Source: Desulfuromonadales bacterium (GTDB taxonomy: Bacteria > Desulfobacterota > Desulfuromonadia > Geobacterales > Pseudopelobacteraceae). From it: DNA of 36,455 bases. The stretch lies in contig JACAAY010000049.1 of assembly GCA_013377095.1 (NCBI GenBank), positions 1 through 36,455 on the forward strand. Direction: 5' to 3'. A program made the translations under genes and the position numbers. Below, in pieces: positions 14,800 through 23,406 of this stretch. Within the stretch, counting starts at the first letter, position 1; each line of letters starts with the position of its first letter. The notes beneath the pieces are model-generated. The model did no database searches. It saw nothing but the letters and a program-made list of their open reading frames with translations, and was not told where the DNA came from.

Positions 14800-15531
14800 A
14801 TGTTTAAGAGGTTTACATCAATCTGTATAGCCATTGCACTCACCCAGACTGCCCATGCATTCGACCTCGGCGCCATGGTCAATGCGGGCAAGGATCTGAC
14901 CACCGCGGCGACCCTCTCGGACAGCGACACAAAGAAACTGGCCTCCGAAGCGAGTGTACATTACGACAAGGACAACAGCGTTGCACCGGTTTCAAATCCG
15001 TACGCGAAACGACTGGCAAAGCTCACCAGGGGCATGAAAACCGAAAACGGACTAAAGCTCAACATAAAGGTCTATCTCGTTCAGGACATCAATGCCTTTG
15101 CCATGGCCGATGGAACGGTGCGTGTCTTTTCGGGATTGATGGACAAGATGACCGATGATGAGGTGCGCTATGTCATCGGCCACGAAATCGGGCATGTCAG
15201 CCTGGGCCACAGCAAGAAAGCCCTGCAGACAGCCTATGTTACATCGGCCGCCCGCAAGGCCGGTGGAGCAACCGGCAACGGACTGGTAGCGCTGACGGAT
15301 TCAGCCTTGGGTGACCTGACCGAGAAACTGGTGCATGCCCAGTTTTCCCAATCCCAGGAAAGTGACGCAGACCAATTTGCGCTCAAGCTGATGAAAGCCA
15401 ACAGGTACGATCCAAAAGCTGCCGTGACCGCCTTACGCAAACTTGAATCCATGTATGGCAACGACAAGAGCATGTTTTCCAGCCACCCTGCCCCCGGAGA
15501 CCGGGCAACTGACCTGGAAAAACAGATTTAG
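14800..15531 (+). CDS. Periplasmic M48-family zinc metalloprotease
   Basis: The 243-aa protein starts with a Sec signal peptide (residues 1-20, AHA/F cleavage) and contains the zinc site HEIGH (128-132) plus the third ligand Glu187 with the ExxxD pattern in SQESDADQFA, all typical of M48 proteases such as LoiP and BepA that act in envelope quality control. The start at 14800 has GAGGGAG upstream and gives the signal peptide; upstream in-frame codons overlap the previous gene. It is not a core T6SS component. In this setting it may mature or clear T6SS envelope parts or alter the cell wall, or be an unrelated passenger. Confidence 0.85.
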   Translation: MFKRFTSICIAIALTQTAHAFDLGAMVNAGKDLTTAATLSDSDTKKLASEASVHYDKDNSVAPVSNPYAKRLAKLTRGMKTENGLKLNIKVYLVQDINAFAMADGTVRVFSGLMDKMTDDEVRYVIGHEIGHVSLGHSKKALQTAYVTSAARKAGGATGNGLVALTDSALGDLTEKLVHAQFSQSQESDADQFALKLMKANRYDPKAAVTALRKLESMYGNDKSMFSSHPAPGDRATDLEKQI

Positions 15532-15533
15532 CA

Positions 15534-15546
15534 ACAACCAGGTTGT
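15534..15546. repeat. Palindrome between the M48 gene and hcp
   Basis: ACAACC-A-GGTTGT is a perfect odd palindrome beginning just after the metalloprotease stop and 57 bp before hcp. It may be an operator or a small mRNA hairpin that helps give hcp its usually higher expression; there is no direct support for either. Confidence 0.25.
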
Positions 15547-15602
15547 AGCACCCGGAGACAGCGCCAGTCACTGTCCCGACATCAAAAAGGAGGAAGCACA
15601 TT

Positions 15603-16088
15603 ATGGCAATGCCCGCACATCTCACCCTTCAGGGTGAAAAACAAGGCAAGATCGACGGTTCCTGTGACATGAAGGGACGCGAGGGAACCATCCTCGTCTA
15701 CGAAATGAATCACGATGTCAGTATCCCCCGCAGTCCGACCGACGGCCTTGCCACCGGCAAGCGCGTCCATGGGCCACTCACCATTTCAAAAGAATTTGAC
15801 AAGAGTTCCCCAAAACTCTACCAGGCTCTCTGCACCGGTGAGCATCTGAAAAATGTGACCCTGAAATGGTACCGGATTACCAAGCAGGGCACGGAAGAGC
15901 ACTACTTCACCCATGTCCTGGAGGACGCCATCATCGTCGCCATCAAGCCAAGCATGCCCATGACCCTGTTGGCTGCCAACGAGCCCTACCGTCACATGGA
16001 GCAGGTATCCTTCACGTACAAGAAAATCAAGTGGACGTGGGAAGCGGACGGCATCGAAGCCGAAGATTCCTGGATCGTACCGAAGTAG
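15603..16088 (+). CDS. hcp: Hcp (TssD), T6SS tube protein
   Basis: The 161-aa protein is a normal-length Hcp, the hexameric ring subunit that stacks into the inner tube and carries small effectors. It keeps the family pattern: the HLTLQGEKQGKIDGS strand, an extended loop with VYEMNHDV and GKRVHGPLTISKEFDKSSPKL, and a C-terminal strand FTYKKIKWTWE. An ideal AAGGAGG lies just upstream of ATG 15603. No C-terminal toxin extension is present. Confidence 0.96.
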   Translation: MAMPAHLTLQGEKQGKIDGSCDMKGREGTILVYEMNHDVSIPRSPTDGLATGKRVHGPLTISKEFDKSSPKLYQALCTGEHLKNVTLKWYRITKQGTEEHYFTHVLEDAIIVAIKPSMPMTLLAANEPYRHMEQVSFTYKKIKWTWEADGIEAEDSWIVPK

Positions 16089-16179
16089 TTTCATTGCTGT
16101 AGTTCAATCGGTGCACAGAGACCTGCGAGAGTACTACCAACTCGCAGGTCTTGATCAAAGAAACATAGATCGGAAAAAC

Positions 16180-16590
16180 ATGTCAGAAGAACGATTATTG
16201 GAACGTTTCCGCTCATTCGAGCGCAATCCCCTGCGCCGGGGCGGCAGAGAGCAGAGGCTGAGTATGGATTCGGTGCTGGCCCACCTGCAACGCATCCTCA
16301 ACACCCGCCAGGGCAACGTTCCGCTAGCCGCGGACTATGGCGTGCCCGACTTTTTAAATTTCCTGCAAAGCTATCCGGAATCGATCCACGAGATAGAATC
16401 AAGCATCAAGACCGCCATCGACAAGTATGAGCCGAGGCTGTCCGGGACATCCGTGACCTTTGTCCCCGACAAGGACGACACCCTCACCCTGCGCTTCCAG
16501 ATAATGGCTTCCCTGACAATCGAGCATGGACGCAAGGTGTTTTTCGAAACTGTTGTTGATACGGACGGCAGGATCAGTATTCACAAGTAG
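16180..16590 (+). CDS. tssE: TssE, T6SS gp25-like baseplate protein
   Basis: The 136-aa protein matches TssE, the gp25-like wedge component that starts sheath polymerisation: LLERFRSFE followed by the region around RILNTRQGNVPLAADYGVPD and a C-terminal beta strand. The start at 16180 (MSEERLLERF) is set by family length; a GTG at 16111 is in frame but would add 23 residues not seen in the family. The ribosome binding site at 16180 is weak. Confidence 0.92.
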   Translation: MSEERLLERFRSFERNPLRRGGREQRLSMDSVLAHLQRILNTRQGNVPLAADYGVPDFLNFLQSYPESIHEIESSIKTAIDKYEPRLSGTSVTFVPDKDDTLTLRFQIMASLTIEHGRKVFFETVVDTDGRISIHK

Positions 16591-16629
16591 CTTGAGGACT
16601 TGAGTATCCACGAAGGGTCACCAATTACG

Positions 16630-18360
16630 ATGAACGTTTTTTTTGAGGATGAGTTGCACATATTGAAAGAGCTTGCAACGGAGTTTTCGCTTGCCAACCC
16701 GGCGCTGGCGCCACTGCTGGAGGGTGAAATGAGCGATCCGGACGTTGAGCGGCTTCTGGAAGCGATTGCCTTCCAGAATGCCATGCTCCGCCGGAAGCTG
16801 AACGTCGATTTCCCGGAGTTGATCACCAAGCTGACGCAGCTGATCCTGCCCCACTATCTGCGACCGATCCCGGCCAGTACCGTCATCGCCTTTACCCGGA
16901 TCGATTCCCCTGGAAACAGCCGGTTGATCCCGGCCGGCACCCAGCTTGCCTCTGCACCCGTGGACGGCACGAGTTGCCGTTTTACCACAACCAGTGATGT
17001 GGAGGTGCATCCCCTGGAACTGACCGACGCCCACTATTCGCAGCAACCGGGGCGTGCTGGGCATCTGTGCCTTTCCCTGCAGTTGCGCGACAGCACACTC
17101 TCACGATGGAAACCGGAGCGGCTCAGTATTTTCCTCAATGACGACCATGCCACGGCCAGCGAGCTGTATCTGCTGCTCAGCAGTCAGGTGACGCGTATCA
17201 TTGTGACACCCGGAAAAGGTGGCGCAGCACTGGCTCTTCCGCCGGAATGTCTCAAAGCGGCCGGTTTTGCTGAAAAAAAAGCGCTTATGCCCTACCCGCC
17301 CCATGCCTTTCCCGGCTACCGCCTGCTGCAGGAATATTTTACCACCCCGGACAAATTCCTCTTTTTTGAACTGTCCGGCTGGGAACATTGGAAGTACCGT
17401 GGCGAGGGCTCAAGCTTCAGCATCAGCTTTGAAATGAGCGGCCTTACCTCGGGTCCGCCGCGAATCAGACGTGAAAGCTTTGTGCTTAACGCCGTACCGG
17501 CAGTCAACATCTTCAGCCACCAGGCCGACCCGATTTCCATCGATCACCGTGCCAGCAGCTATCCCGTGCGCCCCTGCGGGTCAGACCCGGCCCATTTCCA
17601 GGTACTATCGGTCGATAACGTGACCGGTTTTTGCCGTGAGACCATCACAGAGCGCAGCTATCTTCCCTTTGAACTGTTCGCTCCGGACAGCAGCAGGGAA
17701 CCGCTCTACCATGCCGTGCAGGCCAGAACAGACCGCCAGGGCGGGTTTGATGTTCTTCTGAGTGTTGTTTTTCCCGGAGACATTCCTCCGGCGAATGCGG
17801 AAACGCTCTCCATCGACCTGACCTGCACAAATGGAACCCTGCCCGAGAACCTGCACATCGGAGACATTTGCCTCCCGGTTTCCGATCTGCCGGAATCAGT
17901 ATCCTTTCGCAACATCACGGCAATAACGCCCGGCCTGCCGCCCCCCCTGGGTCCGGAGCTGCTCTGGAAGCTCACGTCGCATCTGTACCTGAATCAGCTC
18001 TCGCTGGAGCGGGTGGAATATCTGCGCTCGCTACTGGAACTGTACGTGTTCCCCGACAACCGCTCAAAAGCCCTGGTGGCGGCCAATCTCAAACGGATTG
18101 CAGGCATAGAATCGATCTCCATCACCCCGTCCGAGCAGCTGGTGGACGGGATCATCATGAAAGGGAGGGAGATCCGCCTCGGAGTCCGTCAGGACCATTT
18201 TGCCGGGCCAGGCGACCTGTACCTGTTCGGCTGCGTGCTGGACAGTTTTCTGGGCAGGTACGCCTCCCTGAATACCTTTACCCGGCTGGTGATCAACGAA
18301 TCAATGAGAGGAGGAAGCTTTCAGTGGCCAACACGACTGGGCAAACAGCTACTCTCCTGA
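16630..18360 (+). CDS. tssF: TssF, T6SS baseplate wedge protein (first copy)
   Basis: The 576-aa protein has the full length of TssF, the gp6-like wedge protein. It opens with a short version of the YYxxEL helix (MNVFFEDELHILKELATEF), then DPDVERLLEAIAFQNA and the LRPIPAST turn, and ends with the HFAGPGDLYLFG and FTRLVINE blocks. The start is uncertain between ATG 16630 and TTG 16600. A second, clearly paralogous TssF lies in the C-terminal half of the next protein; shared blocks include GFA, LLQEYF, DKFLF, DLTCTNG and HFAGPGDLYLF. The last 37 bases overlap the next gene. Confidence 0.95.
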   Translation: MNVFFEDELHILKELATEFSLANPALAPLLEGEMSDPDVERLLEAIAFQNAMLRRKLNVDFPELITKLTQLILPHYLRPIPASTVIAFTRIDSPGNSRLIPAGTQLASAPVDGTSCRFTTTSDVEVHPLELTDAHYSQQPGRAGHLCLSLQLRDSTLSRWKPERLSIFLNDDHATASELYLLLSSQVTRIIVTPGKGGAALALPPECLKAAGFAEKKALMPYPPHAFPGYRLLQEYFTTPDKFLFFELSGWEHWKYRGEGSSFSISFEMSGLTSGPPRIRRESFVLNAVPAVNIFSHQADPISIDHRASSYPVRPCGSDPAHFQVLSVDNVTGFCRETITERSYLPFELFAPDSSREPLYHAVQARTDRQGGFDVLLSVVFPGDIPPANAETLSIDLTCTNGTLPENLHIGDICLPVSDLPESVSFRNITAITPGLPPPLGPELLWKLTSHLYLNQLSLERVEYLRSLLELYVFPDNRSKALVAANLKRIAGIESISITPSEQLVDGIIMKGREIRLGVRQDHFAGPGDLYLFGCVLDSFLGRYASLNTFTRLVINESMRGGSFQWPTRLGKQLLS

Positions 18361-21116
18361 ACAACGACCTGCTGTCAAACGGCCATGAATTCACCTTTCC
18401 CCAGGTGATGCGCATTGCCCGTATGCAACTTGGCGCCGGCGGCAGGGACACTCTGCCCGAGATCCCCTGGCAGAAGCGGGTCAGGGTGCGCCCCGACCTC
18501 TCCTTTGCCTTTCCACCGGCCGATGTGGTCCGGGTGGAGCGGGATGACTCCGACCTGCTGGTTACGACAACCTTTCTGGGGCTGTACGGATCCTCTTCGC
18601 CCCTGCCGACCTTTTACACAGAAGACCTGATGGACGAGGCTTCCGGCGATTCATCGGTCAGCCGCGATTTCCTGGACATACTCCACCAGCGTTTGTATCA
18701 GCTCTACTTTGCCTGCTGGAGCAAATACCGGCTCTTTATCCGGGTGGCTGAGGAGAAAAACCACCTGGACCGGGAGCGGTTGTTCTGTCTGATCGGTCTG
18801 GGTGAGAAGGAGTTGCGCGACAGCGTACCGGATGCCTGGACGCTCCTGCGCTATACCGGGCTCTTGACCCAGTTTCCCCGTTCTGCCGAGGGTCTGCAAA
18901 CCCTGCTGCGCGATGCGCTGGGCATACTCAGGCTGGAGGTGGAACAGTGCGTTCTGCGGAGGGTGCCGATTCCCGCTGATCAGCGCATGCGCATGGGGGC
19001 GCCCAGAATACGTCTGGGCACAACCACGGTGCTGGGAAGCGTAGTCAGCGACCGGATGGGCAAGTTCCGCATCCTGATCGGACCGTTGAAGAAGAGAGCG
19101 TTCGACCAGTTCCTTCCCGGCGCGCCGCTGTATGTCAAACTGGTCGCCCTGGTCAGGCTGTATATCCTTGACCCCTTCGACTTTGACCTGAAAGTCACCC
19201 TGGCCGCCCATGAGGCCGGTCCGATCCGCCTGGGTGACCCACTCGGTCCGCGTCTGGGATGGACGACCTGGTGTTTCAGCAGTAACTCCCTGGGAGAAGT
19301 CAGCAGCCGTTTTCCGCTGGCACTCTCCGCGAAACAGGATCCCATTGCCGTTGAAGAGGATATTCCCGCACCGGAACCGTCAACCCTGGCAGATTATTAT
19401 CAGAGGGAACTGGCGCTGCTGAGGGAACTGACAACGGACTATGTCAAAATCCACCCGGAGATGGCTCCCCTGGTCAGCGGCCACATGGCTGATCCGGGTG
19501 TGGAGCGGATCGTCGAGGGAGTGGCCTTCCTGAATGCCCATCTGCGACAGAAACTGGATGATGATTTTCCGGAGATGATTCATGAGCTGACCGAAACGTT
19601 GCACCCATGGGATCTGCGTCCCATACCGGCCACAACCATCGTTCAGCTTCCCCCAAGGGAAGAGCTCAAACAGCCGCTACTGATTCGCGCAGGAGCGGAA
19701 GTAGCCTCGATTCCGGTTCAGGGAATCAGGTGCAGGTTCAGGACCTGCTTTGACGTGACCGTGCACCCACTGACTCTGCAGGACGCTTCATTCTCCCAGC
19801 CATCGGGCAAGGCTCCCTCCATCAGGTTGCAATGTGAATTGAACGGCATCGGTCTTTCCGGCTGGAAAGTGCAAACTCTGCGATTCTTCCTGGCCGATGA
19901 CTACCCTGCGGCCTGTGATCTGTACCTGCTGCTCATGCGTTATCTAAAGCGTATTATCATCACGTCGCTCGACAACGGCGCAACCATTGAGATTCCCCCG
20001 GATCGCCTGAAACCGCTCGGTTTTGCCCATGGCGAGACCATACTCACACATAAAAAGAGCTTCATGCCCGGCCATCTGATTCTTCAGGAGTACTTCCTGT
20101 TCCATGACAAATTCCTGTTCATGGACCTGGAGGGTTTGGAACAATGCAGCACCCTTGGCAGCGGAGCCCGCTTTGAAATCAATTTCGAGCTGACCAATTG
20201 CCCGCTGGTTGTGCCAAAGGTCGATCAGAAAAGTTTCGTCTTTTCCGCAACAACGGTTATCAACCTGTTTCCGCACAAGGCAAAGCCGATATCATTCAGT
20301 AACGAACTTCAACAACGCAAAGTCAGCCCATCCGGGGAGCAACCCTCCCATTATCGGATATATTCGGTGGATAAGGTTGAAGGTTTGGTCAAAAAAAAAT
20401 CAGTCAAAATCATGTATGACGTTCAGAATCAATTACTTCATCGCACTAAAGATGAACGCATCTGTCGCATATCTCACCGTAAATCCGCGCTCGTAGATAG
20501 CTTTGATACGTTGCTTTCGATTGCAAGCCATAAAAACATGACGCGATCCGACAGGATAAAACTCGACATTGATCTGACCTGTACCAACGGGATTTTACCG
20601 GAACAGCTCTGTACGGGTGATGTGTCTACTACAACCGCCAGTACGCCTGAATCTGTCGAGCCGCGTAACATTAAAACCTTTACATCCGCACTTTTTCCGG
20701 ATATCCACATGAATCGGCAATGGAAACTTTTTTCCGGTTTTGCACTGAATTCCATCTCCCTGAACAGCGCCGGTAACTTTCGGGCACTCTTAAGACTCTT
20801 TATTCACTCCAACAGCCGGTATCAGGTCACTGTCATGGCGAATACAAGGAAGATAGACGCGGTAGAATCCATTGGGGTGAATCCTGCCGACCGCTTGATC
20901 GGTCGCAGTATGTATCGCGGTTATGACATCAGACTGAAACTGCGCGGCGACCACTTTGCCGGACCGGGTGATCTGTATCTATTCAGCGCGGTCCTTGAAC
21001 GGTTTCTGGGTGGGTATGTGACACAGAACTGTTTTATTCGGCTTGTGGTTGAGGAGATTGGCAAAGGATATTTGTTTGAATGGCCTACGCGGATGGGTGA
21101 TCGGTGTGTAGTGTAA
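18324..21116 (+). CDS. TssG-TssF fusion, T6SS baseplate wedge protein
   Basis: This 930-aa protein joins two baseplate proteins in one frame. Residues 1 to about 335 are TssG (RVRPDLSFAFPPADVV, FLGLYGSSSPLPTFYTEDL, SRDFLDILHQRLYQL and SKYRLF). After a Pro/Glu-rich linker (about 336-352) a complete TssF begins at STLADYYQRELALLRELT and runs 578 residues, nearly the same length as the separate TssF upstream. GTG 18324 has GAGGAGG (18308-18314) nine bases upstream and overlaps the end of tssF1 by 37 bases. The known wedge contains two TssF per TssG; this layout builds one of the pair onto TssG. The last 800 bases are AT-richer than the rest and include an A9 run at 20391-20399. Confidence 0.93.
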   Translation: MANTTGQTATLLNNDLLSNGHEFTFPQVMRIARMQLGAGGRDTLPEIPWQKRVRVRPDLSFAFPPADVVRVERDDSDLLVTTTFLGLYGSSSPLPTFYTEDLMDEASGDSSVSRDFLDILHQRLYQLYFACWSKYRLFIRVAEEKNHLDRERLFCLIGLGEKELRDSVPDAWTLLRYTGLLTQFPRSAEGLQTLLRDALGILRLEVEQCVLRRVPIPADQRMRMGAPRIRLGTTTVLGSVVSDRMGKFRILIGPLKKRAFDQFLPGAPLYVKLVALVRLYILDPFDFDLKVTLAAHEAGPIRLGDPLGPRLGWTTWCFSSNSLGEVSSRFPLALSAKQDPIAVEEDIPAPEPSTLADYYQRELALLRELTTDYVKIHPEMAPLVSGHMADPGVERIVEGVAFLNAHLRQKLDDDFPEMIHELTETLHPWDLRPIPATTIVQLPPREELKQPLLIRAGAEVASIPVQGIRCRFRTCFDVTVHPLTLQDASFSQPSGKAPSIRLQCELNGIGLSGWKVQTLRFFLADDYPAACDLYLLLMRYLKRIIITSLDNGATIEIPPDRLKPLGFAHGETILTHKKSFMPGHLILQEYFLFHDKFLFMDLEGLEQCSTLGSGARFEINFELTNCPLVVPKVDQKSFVFSATTVINLFPHKAKPISFSNELQQRKVSPSGEQPSHYRIYSVDKVEGLVKKKSVKIMYDVQNQLLHRTKDERICRISHRKSALVDSFDTLLSIASHKNMTRSDRIKLDIDLTCTNGILPEQLCTGDVSTTTASTPESVEPRNIKTFTSALFPDIHMNRQWKLFSGFALNSISLNSAGNFRALLRLFIHSNSRYQVTVMANTRKIDAVESIGVNPADRLIGRSMYRGYDIRLKLRGDHFAGPGDLYLFSAVLERFLGGYVTQNCFIRLVVEEIGKGYLFEWPTRMGDRCVV

Positions 21117-21143
21117 CAAACTGGGAAAATGGAGACTTAAACA

Positions 21144-21677
21144 ATGGGTGAAATAGCAGGAAAACCGAAAACATCGACAGATAAGAAAATGACTCAGGTT
21201 GCACTCGGAAGAAATAAAAAACCAAATCGGCCACAAACCCTAAATTCGGGTTTTGATTGCAAAAAGGAATTTTTCAAGGAACTTTTAGGTCCCGTTGAAA
21301 AAGTTGCTAAACAGTATAACTTCGACCCCAATTATTTGCTTGCCATATCAGCCCTTGAAAGCGGATGGCTGGGAGCGCATGCCCATGAACTTAATAATGC
21401 ATTCGGCCTTACAAAAGGCGGAGGAAACAATTTAGAGTTCAAAAATTTTTCTGAATCAGTAGAATTTTGGGGCAAGACTTTTGGATCAAAAGCATCTGGT
21501 GCAGTATCAATAGATGATTTTATCAGCAAGCTACAGACTGATTTAAGAAAACAGGGCGGGAATGGAAAATACAACACTGTTAACCCTAAATGGGGAACTG
21601 AAATAAGAAATGCGTATCACAGCGTATTGAAAAGAAGAGGGCCATTATGTGAATGTAATCAACCAGAAAACAAATAG
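21144..21677 (+). CDS. Glucosaminidase/lysozyme-like protein, candidate T6SS effector
   Basis: The 177-aa protein has a central domain of the FlgJ/glucosaminidase type (about residues 46-165). The catalytic-Glu motif reads AISALESGWLG (Glu72) and is followed by ELNNAFGLT (82-90), the usual 'NNxFG' block. Such enzymes cut peptidoglycan glycan strands. There is no signal peptide, as expected for a toxin delivered through a T6SS rather than by Sec; the first 40 residues are basic and low in structure and may be the loading signal. It directly follows the baseplate genes and precedes a secreted protein in the same direction, a classic effector-immunity layout. Delivery is inference. The AT-rich composition differs from the core genes. 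Confidence 0.75.
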   Translation: MGEIAGKPKTSTDKKMTQVALGRNKKPNRPQTLNSGFDCKKEFFKELLGPVEKVAKQYNFDPNYLLAISALESGWLGAHAHELNNAFGLTKGGGNNLEFKNFSESVEFWGKTFGSKASGAVSIDDFISKLQTDLRKQGGNGKYNTVNPKWGTEIRNAYHSVLKRRGPLCECNQPENK

Positions 21678-21720
21678 TTTTTAACTTTTTAAAACATTGT
21701 TTAAAGTGGGGGTTATCAAT

Positions 21721-22365
21721 ATGAATATTATAACTAAGTTATCAAATATAATTGTAGTTGTATTTATAATTCTTTTAGTTTTTTTCAGTCATGCTATCGC
21801 AAGTAATATTGGTGATGCTAATAAAAGTAATCGCTTACAAAATAAAGAAGATCACATCAAATACAAATCTCGCTATCAGAATAATGAATTTAAGTATTCC
21901 TTTGAAGTACCTGACAATCTGGCATGCCTTGGTGATCCATCTCCCGCTCCAAATCATGGATGTATCATTTACCTGTCACAAACACAGAAATCATTTCTTT
22001 GGGTAAATGCCGACTACAATGTGGCAGACAGCCTATCTCCCACAGATGAGTTTTTACGGGGATTGGATCCTCTTGTGAAGGATGGAATGGAAATCACTGT
22101 GTTAAATCGATCAGACTTCCCTCTTAAAGATCTTCATGGAGAGCGTTTTACTCTAAACTATAAAAAAATAAATAACCATGAAGTAACTGAGCCGACAGTT
22201 CAAGATATGGTCATTGCCATTAGAACCATTGAAGGATACGGAGAGATTATATATACATTTGGTCTCAGCACTCCGAAATCAAGTTATCAGAAAGATAAAA
22301 TTGTTTTCGATACTATTATTAAGTCTTGGACATCAATAAATGTAAGTGTACCGCATCATAAATGA
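21721..22365 (+). CDS. Secreted protein, candidate immunity to the glucosaminidase
   Basis: The 214-aa protein begins with a hydrophobic signal segment (about residues 9-22) and an AIA/S cleavage site near 27, so it should be periplasmic. The remainder is a small soluble domain with several predicted strands and two Cys near CLGDPSPAPNHGC that could form a disulfide. I recognise no family. Its place 43 bp after a peptidoglycan-hydrolase-like gene, its export to the compartment where such a toxin would act, and its shared AT-rich composition fit an immunity protein. ATG 21721 is chosen over TTG 21697 because GTGGGGG lies eight bases upstream and the signal peptide starts there. Confidence 0.6.
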   Translation: MNIITKLSNIIVVVFIILLVFFSHAIASNIGDANKSNRLQNKEDHIKYKSRYQNNEFKYSFEVPDNLACLGDPSPAPNHGCIIYLSQTQKSFLWVNADYNVADSLSPTDEFLRGLDPLVKDGMEITVLNRSDFPLKDLHGERFTLNYKKINNHEVTEPTVQDMVIAIRTIEGYGEIIYTFGLSTPKSSYQKDKIVFDTIIKSWTSINVSVPHHK

Positions 22366-22476
22366 CAAAATAACCATAGTAGTGCTACCACGTTACAAAG
22401 GTAAGAGCTTATATAAATATACATTGAACCAAAGTATTCCCTGATATGTTTATTATGTATAACCAAGGAGTCAAAT

Positions 22477-23406
22477 ATGGCCAACAACCCGGCCTCAGAG
22501 GCAAAGTATTTATTTGAACTGTTGGACGCTGATTTTGACTTGTCGGTAATAAGTTTTGATGTCACGGAAACAGTTTCCGACACCTTTGTTGTCAATCTGA
22601 CTCTTGGCAGCACGGAAAGAATCACCTTTGAAGATGTGAAACTGCAGGAAGGGTTGTTGACGGTTGTGGGTGGAGTCGGGGCGATCCTTAACGATGAGTC
22701 AGGTGATAGATATTTCCATGGCATCATACGTAAATTCAAACATTCCGGCACATCAGGAAGATTCCTGCTCTATGAAGCGCAGTTGGTCCCATCCCCCAAG
22801 GCATGGGAAAAGGTATTGAATGAAACAGTCCAGCTCGAAGATGGAACTCCTCAGCCACTAAACACCCTGCGTCTCTGCCTTGCACACTTTGGCGGGCCTG
22901 CAAAACCAGGCCCTGAATGGAGCCAGCAGATCATAGATATGATCACAAGCAACAAATATCCCAATCTGTACACCGATATTTCATCGTCCTTTGCAAGCGG
23001 CAAATTTCGTAAATATTTCAAAACACTTTTCACCGGCAAATTATCCGAGGACCAAAAAAAGAAAATGAGGAGCCGGATACTTTTCGGAACCGACTGGTAC
23101 ATGATATTTGCTTACGGAGCGTTAAACAAGCAGCACCTCTGGGATTACTGTACCGAAACCAAAAACTGGCTGGATTCATTCGACACCAGCTTGTGGCCCT
23201 ACTTCACCCAGTACAACCCCTACAGGTTTTACAAGCTGGATACAGAGGTGCCACGGATAGCGGCGTCAATAATTAATTTGCGAAACAGTAAGGTGTATGA
23301 GGGGCTGAATAAGTTAACTCCACCGCAAATCAATGACATCGACCAAGAAGCCGCCTGGATCAAGGTAGCCAACAGGGGGCATGAAAACTATGAGGAGACG
23401 CGATGA
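22477..23406 (+). CDS. Chimera of VgrG N-terminus and amidohydrolase C-terminus
   Basis: The 309-aa protein is made of two unrelated pieces. Residues 1-105 are the start of VgrG (YLFELLDADFDLSVISFD, RYFHGIIRKFKHSG, LLYEAQLVPS), the gp27-like spike base; a full VgrG is about 600 aa or more, so most of it is missing. From about residue 106 (PKAWEKVL) it becomes the C-terminal half of an amidohydrolase_2-type TIM barrel: LRLCLAHFGG (His137), LYTDIS and RILFGTDW (Asp206). The N-terminal HxH metal site of that family is absent, so catalysis is doubtful. The frame is open and has an AAGGAG site. It may be a deletion product of a vgrG-amidohydrolase pair or a real small chimeric cargo. Its stop overlaps the next start (ATGA). 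Confidence 0.7.
   Translation: MANNPASEAKYLFELLDADFDLSVISFDVTETVSDTFVVNLTLGSTERITFEDVKLQEGLLTVVGGVGAILNDESGDRYFHGIIRKFKHSGTSGRFLLYEAQLVPSPKAWEKVLNETVQLEDGTPQPLNTLRLCLAHFGGPAKPGPEWSQQIIDMITSNKYPNLYTDISSSFASGKFRKYFKTLFTGKLSEDQKKKMRSRILFGTDWYMIFAYGALNKQHLWDYCTETKNWLDSFDTSLWPYFTQYNPYRFYKLDTEVPRIAASIINLRNSKVYEGLNKLTPPQINDIDQEAAWIKVANRGHENYEETR

Noticed and set aside
17868..18323. Upstream extension of the TssG-TssF frame by 152 codons
   Set aside because: This stretch is out of frame inside the first tssF gene, has no domain similarity, and GTG 18324 has an excellent ribosome binding site where TssG homology begins.
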